From Maritimibacter sp. (GTDB lineage: Bacteria; Pseudomonadota; Alphaproteobacteria; Rhodobacterales; Rhodobacteraceae): a DNA stretch of 6,437 nt. Shown piece after piece: positions 1 to 5,467 of the stretch; the first letter of the stretch is position 1, and each line of letters begins with the position of its first letter. The stretch spans positions 1-6,437 of the forward strand of contig JAGRMP010000213.1 of the NCBI GenBank assembly GCA_020441225.1, in the 5' to 3' direction. The notes beneath the pieces are model-generated. The model was not told the origin of the DNA and did no database searches. It worked only from the letters and a program-made list of their open reading frames with translations. Position numbers and translations under genes: made by a program.

Positions 1-2
1 AC

Positions 3-1358
3 ACGGCCGACGAGGGCACCGTCGAGGTCTTCGGCGAAGCGCTGCCGCCGGGCCAGCCGGGCGCGGCGCTCAAGGCGGGCGTGGGCATGGTGCACCAGCA
101 TTTCACCCTCGCGGGCCATCTCACGGTCTTGGAAAACATCCTGCTGGGCACCGAACCCCTGTGGAAGCTGGGGCTGGGCCGGGCGGCGGCGCGCGAGAAA
201 GTGGCGCTGCTGAGCCGGGATTTCGGCCTTGCGGTGCATCCGGATGCGCGGGTCATCAACCTCAGCGTGGGCGAGCGGCAGCGGGTGGAGATCCTGAAAG
301 CCCTCTACCGCGACGCGCGCATCCTGATCCTGGACGAGCCGACCGCGGTGCTGACCCCGCAGGAGACCGACGCGCTGTTCGAGACGATGCGAAAGGCGGT
401 CGACAAGGGGCTCGCGGTGATCTTCATCAGCCACAAGCTGCACGAGGTGATGGCGATTTCGAGCCGCGTGCTGGTGCTCAGGCATGGCAAGCTCGTGGGG
501 CGCGTGGCGACGGCGGAGACCGACCGGCACAGGCTCGCCCACATGATGGTGGGCTCCGAGATCGCCGCCCCTGCCCCGTCGCAGGCGCGGCCCGGCGAGG
601 TGCTGCTGGCGCTCGACGGGGTGCGCACGAAGCCGGTGGGCCACCAGACCCCGCTGGCCGGTGTGTCGCTGGAGCTGCGGGCGGGGCAGATCACCGGGCT
701 GGCGGGCGTATCGGGCAACGGCCAGGGGGCGCTGGCGGCGCTGATCTCGGGGCTGGCGAGCCCGTCCGAAGGCGCGATGACGCTGGGCGGGGAGACGGTC
801 GGGCGGTGGTCGCCGCGCCAGGCGCTCAAGGCGGGGATCGGACGCATCCCGGAGGACCGGCACACCACCGGGACGATCGCCGATTTCTCGCTCACCGAGA
901 ACGCCGTTTTGGAGAATTACAGCCGCGCACCGGTGAGCCGGCGGGGCTGGATGGATTGGGGAGCGGCAAGGGCCCAGGCGGAAGAGATCATCGCGACGCA
1001 TGATGTGCGCTGCCCCGGGCCCGACACGCGCATCCGCCTGCTTTCGGGCGGCAATATGCAGAAGCTCATCCTGGGCCGGGTGCTGGAGAGCGGGCCCTCG
1101 ATCATCCTCGCGAACCAGCCGGTGCGGGGGCTCGACATCGGCGCGGTCACCTACGTGCAGGAGCGGCTGATCGCGGCGCGGGACGCGGGCGCGGCGGTGC
1201 TGCTGATCTCGGAGGATCTCGACGAGATCATCGCGCTCAGTGACGTGATCCGGGTGATCTCGGACGGGCGGCTGTCGCCGGAATTCGGCCGGGGCACGAT
1301 GACGCCCGCCGAGCTCGGACAGTGGATGGCGGGACAGGGATACGACGATGCGGCTTGA
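3..1358 (+). CDS. Nucleoside/nucleobase ABC transporter, double ATP-binding subunit (NupO/YufO type), 5' partial
   Basis: This is the cytoplasmic ATPase that would power the two permeases encoded just downstream. The frame is open to the window edge, with 451 residues visible. The upstream part, including the first Walker A, is missing. Domain 1 shows a Q-loop (MVHQHF, about 29-34), signature LSVGERQ (about 87-93), Walker B ILILDEP (107-113) and an H-loop His in ISHK (about 144). Domain 2 shows a degenerate Walker A, GVSGNGQG (about 235-242, Gln for Lys), the motif GRIPEDRH, signature LSGGNMQ (347-353) and degenerate Walker B ILANQP. This asymmetry is normal for the sugar/nucleoside double-ATPase family (RbsA, NupO), so it is not damage. 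An internal GTG/ATG near 81-89 is not the start, because homologous sequence continues upstream. The family is confident; the substrate class rests on similarity to BmpA/NupNOPQ systems and on the deaminase in the operon. Confidence 0.9.
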   Translation, partial: TADEGTVEVFGEALPPGQPGAALKAGVGMVHQHFTLAGHLTVLENILLGTEPLWKLGLGRAAAREKVALLSRDFGLAVHPDARVINLSVGERQRVEILKALYRDARILILDEPTAVLTPQETDALFETMRKAVDKGLAVIFISHKLHEVMAISSRVLVLRHGKLVGRVATAETDRHRLAHMMVGSEIAAPAPSQARPGEVLLALDGVRTKPVGHQTPLAGVSLELRAGQITGLAGVSGNGQGALAALISGLASPSEGAMTLGGETVGRWSPRQALKAGIGRIPEDRHTTGTIADFSLTENAVLENYSRAPVSRRGWMDWGAARAQAEEIIATHDVRCPGPDTRIRLLSGGNMQKLILGRVLESGPSIILANQPVRGLDIGAVTYVQERLIAARDAGAAVLLISEDLDEIIALSDVIRVISDGRLSPEFGRGTMTPAELGQWMAGQGYDDAA

Positions 1359-2394
1359 AGCGATCCCCCGCCCCTCGCCGCTCCGCCGCTTCGGCCTGCC
1401 AGTGTTAGCCCTTGTGCTAACTTTCGTCCTTGGCGGCGTTCTGGCGCTCGCGGCGGGGGCCGATCCTTTCGCCACGTTCGGGCTGATCGTGACCGGCGCG
1501 GTGGGGACGAAATTCGCCCTGCTTGAGACACTGAACCGGGCGACGCCGCTCATCTTCACCGGGTTGGCCGTGGCGGTCGCGTTTCGCGCCAAGCTGTGGA
1601 ACATCGGGGCGGAGGCGCAGCTCTATGCGGGCGCGCTGGCGACGGTGATCGTCGGCACGGGCCTCGGGCTGCCCGGCTGGATGCTGATCCCGCTGATGGC
1701 GCTGGCCGCGGTGGTTGCGGGCGCGGTGGTGCTGCTCGGGCCGGTGCTGCTCAAGACAAGGCTGGGGGTGGACGAGGTGGTGACGACGCTGCTGTTCAAC
1801 TTCGTGATGATCCTGTTCGTCTCGATGCTGCTGGAAGGACCTTTGAAGGACCCGATGGGCATGGGCTGGCCGAAATCCTCGCCGATCCCGAAGGATGCGC
1901 GGCTGCCGCGGCTGGTCGAGGGGCTCAGGCTGCACTGGGGCTTCGGGCTCGCGCTGATCGCGGCGGTGGCGGTCTGGGTGATGCAGGCGAAGACGACGCT
2001 GGGCTATGAGATAAGGGCCGTGGGGCAGAATGCCGAGGCCGCGGCCTTCGCGGGCATCCCGGTAGGGCGGGTGATGGTGAAGACGGCGCTCATTTCGGGC
2101 GGGCTCGCCGCACTTGCGGGGTTCTCGGAAGTGGCCGGGCTGCGCGGCAATCTCACGCTCGATGTGAGCCCCGGCTTTGGCTACACCGGGATCATCGTTG
2201 CGATGCTCGCCTTGTTGCACCCGTTGGGCGTGGTGGGCACAGCGCTGTTCGTCGCGGGGATCTTCGTCGGCGCCGACAGCATGAGCCGGGCGGCGGAGGT
2301 GCCGACGTACATTGCCGACATCCTCGTCGCCGCGGCGCTCCTGTTCATGGTGCTGGCGCTGGCGCTTACACGGTTCCGGATGGTGCGCGGATGA
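1348..2394 (+). CDS. ABC transporter permease, NupP/YufP type (BPD_transp_2 family)
   Basis: This is one of two inner-membrane permeases expected to form the translocation channel of a nucleoside/nucleobase importer. The protein has 348 residues, a normal family length. After a short basic N-terminus (PLRRFG), it has about nine or ten hydrophobic segments, including roughly 17-37, 110-133, 146-162, 198-213, 279-309 and 322-341. Family hallmarks are FRAKLWNIGAEAQL (79-92), and the cytoplasmic loop LGYEIRAVGQNAEAAAFAG (218-236), which resembles the loops that contact the ATPase. The ATG overlaps the ATPase gene by 11 nt and has an AGGGA ribosome binding site at 1336-1340 with 7-nt spacing. It overlaps the next permease by 4 nt (ATGA). 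Codons 20 (TTA) and 24 (CTA) are rare-type leucine codons in a GC-rich gene and lie within a small inverted repeat. Substrate specificity cannot be read from the sequence. Confidence 0.92.
   Translation: MRLEAIPRPSPLRRFGLPVLALVLTFVLGGVLALAAGADPFATFGLIVTGAVGTKFALLETLNRATPLIFTGLAVAVAFRAKLWNIGAEAQLYAGALATVIVGTGLGLPGWMLIPLMALAAVVAGAVVLLGPVLLKTRLGVDEVVTTLLFNFVMILFVSMLLEGPLKDPMGMGWPKSSPIPKDARLPRLVEGLRLHWGFGLALIAAVAVWVMQAKTTLGYEIRAVGQNAEAAAFAGIPVGRVMVKTALISGGLAALAGFSEVAGLRGNLTLDVSPGFGYTGIIVAMLALLHPLGVVGTALFVAGIFVGADSMSRAAEVPTYIADILVAAALLFMVLALALTRFRMVRG
1404..1421. repeat. Perfect 6-bp inverted repeat inside the first permease gene
   Basis: GTTAGC at 1404-1409 and GCTAAC at 1416-1421 are exact reverse complements separated by CCTTGT. 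The element lies 56 nt into the permease coding sequence and includes leucine codons TTA and CTA, an AT-richer patch in otherwise GC-rich DNA. It could form a small hairpin or be a regulator's half-site pair, but a 6-bp repeat can arise by chance. It resembles the TTAGC/GCTAA ends of a CIRCE element, but its spacing is far too short for one. Confidence 0.4.
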
Positions 2395-3338
2395 GCGAGA
2401 TTGTCGATATCCTGATTTCCGCGAGCTTCTGGGCCGCGGTGCTGCGGATCGCCTCGCCGCTCATTTTCGCCACCATGGGCGAGCTGATCTGCGAGCGCGC
2501 GGGGGTGCTGAACCTTGGCATCGAAGGGATCATGGTGGCGGGCGCATTTGCCGGCTGGATGGCGGTCTATGCCGGGCTCGGGCTGTGGTGGGGCGTGGGG
2601 GTCGCCCTGCTGGTCGGCATGGCGTTCGGGCTGTTGCACGCGGGGCTGACGGTGGTTTTTGGCCTGTCGCAGCATGTGGTCGGGCTCGGGATCACGCTGC
2701 TCGCGACCTCGGCGAGCTACTACGCCTACCGGCTGAGCCTGCCGGAGGTGACCTCGCCGCCCAGGATCGAACCGTTTCAGCCGCTGCAGATCCCGGTGCT
2801 GTCGGATATCCCGTTCCTGGGGCAAGCGCTGTTTTCGCAGACGGCGCTGACGTATCTCGCGTTTTTCACAGTCGTCGCGGTGGCGCTGATCCTGACCCGC
2901 ACGCCGCTCGGGCTGGCGGTGCGCGCGGTGGGCGAGAACCCCTCGGCCGTCGAGGCGCAGGGGCTGTCGGTGACGGGCATCCGGGTGGGCGCGGTGGTGG
3001 CGGGCTCGGGGCTGATGGCGGTGGGGGGCGCGTTCCTGACCATGTCGGCCTTCAGCTCGTTCTTCTTCGAGATGATCAACGGGCGCGGCTGGATCGCGAT
3101 CGCGCTCGTGGTCTTCGGCGCCTGGAGCCCGTGGAAGTCGCTGCTGGGCGCGCTCCTGTTCGCCGCTTTCGACGCGCTGCAGATCCGGTTGCAGCAGACG
3201 GCGCTGGGCGCGGATATTCCCTATCAGGTGTTCCTGATGATCCCCTTCATCCTGTCGATCCTGGCGCTGGTCTTGATGTCGCGCCGGGCCAATGTGCCGG
3301 CGGCGCTGATGGTGCCCTACAACCGCGGAGAACGCTGA
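2391..3338 (+). CDS. ABC transporter permease, NupQ/YufQ type (BPD_transp_2 family)
   Basis: This is the second inner-membrane permease, the probable heterodimer partner of the preceding one. It has 315 residues, slightly shorter than its partner, as is usual for this pair. The diagnostic motif ERAGVLNLGIEGIM (35-48) is typical of nucleoside/nucleobase permeases of this branch. The likely ATPase-contact loop is GLAVRAVGENPSAVEAQG (174-191), and a conserved late motif is NGRGWIAIALVVFG (230-243). About eight to ten hydrophobic segments are visible, including roughly 12-30, 64-90, 93-110, 152-168, 197-219, 234-260 and 278-296. The start ATG shares ATGA with the stop of the first permease, and no strong ribosome binding site precedes it, which suggests translational coupling. 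Its stop overlaps the deaminase start by one base (TGATG). Confidence 0.92.
   Translation: MSEIVDILISASFWAAVLRIASPLIFATMGELICERAGVLNLGIEGIMVAGAFAGWMAVYAGLGLWWGVGVALLVGMAFGLLHAGLTVVFGLSQHVVGLGITLLATSASYYAYRLSLPEVTSPPRIEPFQPLQIPVLSDIPFLGQALFSQTALTYLAFFTVVAVALILTRTPLGLAVRAVGENPSAVEAQGLSVTGIRVGAVVAGSGLMAVGGAFLTMSAFSSFFFEMINGRGWIAIALVVFGAWSPWKSLLGALLFAAFDALQIRLQQTALGADIPYQVFLMIPFILSILALVLMSRRANVPAALMVPYNRGER
3325..3330 (+). promoter_or_regulatory. Ribosome binding site of the deaminase gene
   Basis: GCGGAG lies 7 nt before the ATG at 3338. It supports starting the deaminase here, where the family homology begins (MAEFDILVTGG). The same frame stays open about 1 kb further upstream through the second permease gene, but that stretch is only an out-of-frame shadow. 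Confidence 0.65.
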
Positions 3339-4618
3339 TGGCGGAGTTCGATATTCTGGTGACGGGCGGGGTGCTGCCCGATGGGTCTCAGGCAGATATC
3401 GGGATACGCGCCGGGGTGATCGCCGCGATTGGCGCGCTCGACGGGAGCACCGCGGGCGAGGTGATCGATGCGACCGGCGATCTGGTGTCGCCGCCCTTCG
3501 TGGACCCGCATTTCCACATGGATGCGACGCTCTCCTACGGGACGCCGCGGATCAACGCGAGCGGGACGCTGCTGGAAGGCATCGCGCTTTGGGGCGAGCT
3601 GCGCGAGGAGGCGACGGTCGAGGAGATGGTCGACCGGGCGCTGAGCTATTGCGACTGGGCGGTCAGCCAGGGGCTCTTGGCGATCCGGAGCCACGTCGAC
3701 ACGACGCCCGCGCATCTGCGGGGTGTCGAGGCGATGATCGAGGTCCGCGAGAAGGTTGCGCCCTATCTCGATCTGCAGCTCGTCGCCTTTCCGCAGGACG
3801 GGCTCTACCGGGCCGAGGGCGCGCGGGACAACCTGATCCGGGCGCTCGACATGGGGGTCGATGTCGTGGGCGGCATTCCGCATTTCGAACGCACGATGGC
3901 GGATGGGCGCGCCTCGGTGCGGGACCTGTGCGAGATCGCCGCCGAGCGGGGCCTGCCGGTGGACATGCATTGCGACGAGACCGACGATCCGATGTCGCGG
4001 CATATCGAGACGCTGGCCTATGAGGCGCACAGGCTGGGGCTCGGCGGACGGGTCGCGGGCTCGCACCTGACCTCGATGCATTCGATGGACAATTACTATG
4101 TCTCGAAACTGTTGCCGCTGATTGCCGAGGCGGGCGTGGCGGCGATCCCGAACCCGCTTATCAACATCGTGCTGCAGGGGCGGCACGACACCTTTCCGAA
4201 GCGGCGGGGGCTCACCCGGGTGAAGGAGATGCAGGCGATGGGTATCCCCGTCGGCTGGGGGCAGGATTGCGTGCGCGATCCGTGGTATTCGCTCGGCACG
4301 GCGGACATGCTGGACGTGGCCTTCATGGGGCTGCACGTGGGGCAGATGACGTCGCCGGAAGAGATGCGGCGCTGCTTCGACATGGTGACCGAGGTGAACG
4401 CCGCGATCATCGGGGTGGAGGGCTACGGTCTATACGAAGGCGCGGTGGGCTCGCTCGTGGTGCTCGATGCGGGCGACCCGATCGAGGCGGTCCGGCTGAG
4501 GCCCGACCGGCTGGCGGTGATTTCGAAGGGCAAGGTGGTGTCGCGCCAGGCGCGCAACGATCCGGGGCTGAGCCTGCCCGGGCGGCCCGGGAGCGTGCGG
4601 CGGCGGCATCCGGTCTGA
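3338..4618 (+). CDS. codA: Cytosine deaminase-family amidohydrolase, probable 5-methylcytosine/cytosine deaminase
   Basis: This is a metal-dependent amidohydrolase of 426 residues that aligns along its length with E. coli CodA (cytosine to uracil plus ammonia). Visible equivalents of CodA residues are metal ligands H58 and H60 (PHFH), Q153 (FPQ, substrate), H211 and E214 (HCDE), H243 (SHLTS) and metal/catalytic D310. Other shared blocks are SPPFVDPH, HVD, VVGGIPHFE, NPLINIVLQGRHDTFPKRRG and DPWYSLGTADM. The residue after D310 is Cys311 (codon 4268-4270), where CodA has Asp314; CodA's His312 is Gln309 here. Known relatives lacking this Asp deaminate 5-methylcytosine to thymine, so that activity is plausible. 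The C-terminus ends in an Arg-rich tail (about 416-426) of unknown significance. The enzyme is probably cytosolic and is the last gene of the transporter operon, so it would act on the imported base. Isoguanine or another aminopyrimidine is an alternative substrate. The family is confident; exact specificity is inferred. Confidence 0.9.
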   Translation: MAEFDILVTGGVLPDGSQADIGIRAGVIAAIGALDGSTAGEVIDATGDLVSPPFVDPHFHMDATLSYGTPRINASGTLLEGIALWGELREEATVEEMVDRALSYCDWAVSQGLLAIRSHVDTTPAHLRGVEAMIEVREKVAPYLDLQLVAFPQDGLYRAEGARDNLIRALDMGVDVVGGIPHFERTMADGRASVRDLCEIAAERGLPVDMHCDETDDPMSRHIETLAYEAHRLGLGGRVAGSHLTSMHSMDNYYVSKLLPLIAEAGVAAIPNPLINIVLQGRHDTFPKRRGLTRVKEMQAMGIPVGWGQDCVRDPWYSLGTADMLDVAFMGLHVGQMTSPEEMRRCFDMVTEVNAAIIGVEGYGLYEGAVGSLVVLDAGDPIEAVRLRPDRLAVISKGKVVSRQARNDPGLSLPGRPGSVRRRHPV

Positions 4619-4642
4619 GCGAGACTTAGGGCGGGACGGAAA

Positions 4643-4677
4643 GACCGGGCCCGAACTGCATGCAGCCGGACCCGGTC
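4643..4677. terminator. GC-rich hairpin between convergent operons, putative terminator
   Basis: Arms GACCGGGCCC (4643-4652) and GGACCCGGTC (4668-4677) pair except for one C-A mismatch, and the loop contains the perfect palindrome CTGCATGCAG (4656-4665). On the minus strand the hairpin is followed by CTTTCC, a weak T tract. On the plus strand it is followed by GC-rich sequence. It therefore fits termination of the cydB-cydX transcript best and may also slow plus-strand transcription. The rest of the 106-nt gap (4619-4724) shows nothing else recognisable. Confidence 0.5.
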
Positions 4678-4724
4678 GGCGGGGGTCAAAGGGATGGAAG
4701 CCCCCCGCTGTCGGCGAATTGCGA

Positions 4725-4862
4725 TCAGTGCCTGTGTTCCCCGACCGGGCAGTCGCCCTCTTCGGAGAAGCAGGCGTCGGTCCTGAGTTCGAGCCACATC
4801 GCGTTCAGCACCGCGAAGAGGGCGGCGAGGGGCAGGCCGAGCATCCAGGCGAAATACCACAT
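4725..4862 (-). CDS. cydX: Cytochrome bd oxidase small subunit CydX (YbgT family)
   Basis: This small single-span membrane subunit stabilises the cytochrome bd quinol oxidase. The 45-residue protein begins MWYFAWMLGLPLAALFAVLN and continues AMWLEL. The MWYFAW start and the following glycine/leucine helix ending near an acidic Glu are the family signature. One transmembrane helix spans about 3-24. An AAAGGA ribosome binding site (4869-4874) sits 6 nt before the ATG, and the gene starts 11 nt after the preceding stop. The tail after the helix is unusual: it contains Cys31, Cys38 and a terminal His43-Arg-His45, along with several acidic residues. Typical CydX tails are short and not Cys/His-rich. 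Location in a cydB operon supports the call strongly. A hairpin follows about 50 nt downstream. Confidence 0.9.
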   Translation of the reverse strand: MWYFAWMLGLPLAALFAVLNAMWLELRTDACFSEEGDCPVGEHRH

Positions 4863-4868
4863 GGGAGG

Positions 4869-4874
4869 TCCTTT
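4869..4874 (-). promoter_or_regulatory. Ribosome binding site of cydX
   Basis: AAAGGA on the minus strand begins within the TGA stop of the preceding gene and lies 6 nt from the cydX ATG. This supports both the reality of the short gene and its translational linkage to the gene before it. Confidence 0.65.
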
Positions 4875-5455
4875 CAATGTTGGGGCGCGTGGCCGCAGCC
4901 ACCGGAACCGCAGCCGCCGGGACCGTGACGATGTCCGTGGCCGTGACCGTGGTGGCCGTGCAGATCCGGGATGCCGGTCGTCTCGGAGAGCGCACGGCGC
5001 AGCGCGGGCAGGTGCCGGTCGCGGGTGCGGGCGGTGAGCGCGTCGAACAAGCCAGCGAGCGCGGGCGCGTCCGCCGCCGCAGGGATCAGCGCGGCCTGGT
5101 ACCGGGCGAGCCGGGCGGTTTCGGCGGCGATCCCGGCGATGCAGGCGGCTTCGCGGGTCGCTTCCAGGCCGGTCGCAGGGGCTTGCCCGGACGCGCGCGG
5201 ACCCTTGGGCACCGCGATCCCGTAGGCCCTGGCGAGGGTGGCGAGCGCCGCCACGCGCCGCCGCTTGGCCTTGAGGTGCTTGGCGAAAGGCGAGACGTCG
5301 CCAAAGACGGCGATCCGCCCGGCACAGGTTTCGGCGGCCTGGGTCTCGTCCGCGAGCGCGGCGAGGAGCGCTTCCCGCGCCGGGTCGGGGAGTATTGCGC
5401 CGGGCGCGACCGCTTTCGCGGCCGCATTGGCGGTTTCGATCAGGTGACAGCTCAT
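4874..5455 (-). CDS. Ferritin-like (DUF2202-type) protein with His/Gly/Cys-rich C-terminal tail
   Basis: This is a 193-residue protein of unknown function between cydB and cydX. Residues about 25-157 resemble the ferritin-like four-helix family: a helix with DETQAAET (36-43), FGDVSPFAKHLKAKRRRVAAL (51-71), an Ala-rich helix with GIAAETARLARY (108-119), and TRTRDRHLPALRRAL helix about 141-156. Relatives usually have E..H in helix 2 (EAExRH); here that region reads KAKRRRV, so part of the diiron site seems lost, while helix 3 Glu112 and helix 4 His148 remain. The tail (166-193) has nine His plus Cys182 and Cys187 (HGHHGHGHGHRHG, then GGCGSGGCGH), which could bind Ni, Zn, Cu, Fe or heme. No signal peptide or membrane span is visible, so it is probably cytoplasmic. 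ATG 5455 is chosen because AGGAGG lies 6 nt upstream; an upstream TTG at 5470 would overlap that site. Its position suggests a metal-handling accessory of the oxidase, as inference. The fold assignment is by eye and moderate. Confidence 0.7.
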   Translation of the reverse strand: MSCHLIETANAAAKAVAPGAILPDPAREALLAALADETQAAETCAGRIAVFGDVSPFAKHLKAKRRRVAALATLARAYGIAVPKGPRASGQAPATGLEATREAACIAGIAAETARLARYQAALIPAAADAPALAGLFDALTARTRDRHLPALRRALSETTGIPDLHGHHGHGHGHRHGPGGCGSGGCGHAPQH

Positions 5456-5461
5456 GGCACG

Positions 5462-5467
5462 CCTCCT
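5462..5467 (-). promoter_or_regulatory. Strong Shine-Dalgarno deciding the start of the His-rich protein
   Basis: A perfect AGGAGG on the minus strand overlaps the last base of the cydB stop (TGA, 5467-5469) and lies 6 nt before ATG 5455. It selects the ATG over the in-frame upstream TTG at 5470. Confidence 0.8.

Noticed and set aside
305..895. Minus-strand open frame under the ATPase gene
   Set aside because: It lies fully antisense to a gene with clear ABC motifs, and its Ser/Pro/Arg-rich translation has no recognisable domain.
701..1130. Degenerate Walker A (Gln for Lys) and Walker B in the second ATPase domain as a sign of a broken gene
   Set aside because: The same substitutions are normal in double-ATPase subunits of sugar and nucleoside importers, so this is a family trait.
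1404..1421. CIRCE heat-shock operator
   Set aside because: Only the TTAGC/GCTAA ends match. CIRCE needs longer arms (TTAGCACTC/GAGTGCTAA) with a 9-nt spacer, and the site lies inside a coding sequence.
2312..3337. A long 5' extension of the deaminase frame across the second permease gene
   Set aside because: The extension is Arg/Gly/Ala-rich with no homology and overlaps a clearly real permease in another frame. The deaminase family begins at 3338, preceded by a ribosome binding site.
3317..4336. Long minus-strand open frame (339 codons) under the deaminase
   Set aside because: Arg/His/Pro-rich composition is the usual complement of GC-rich coding DNA; the plus strand carries all deaminase catalytic motifs.
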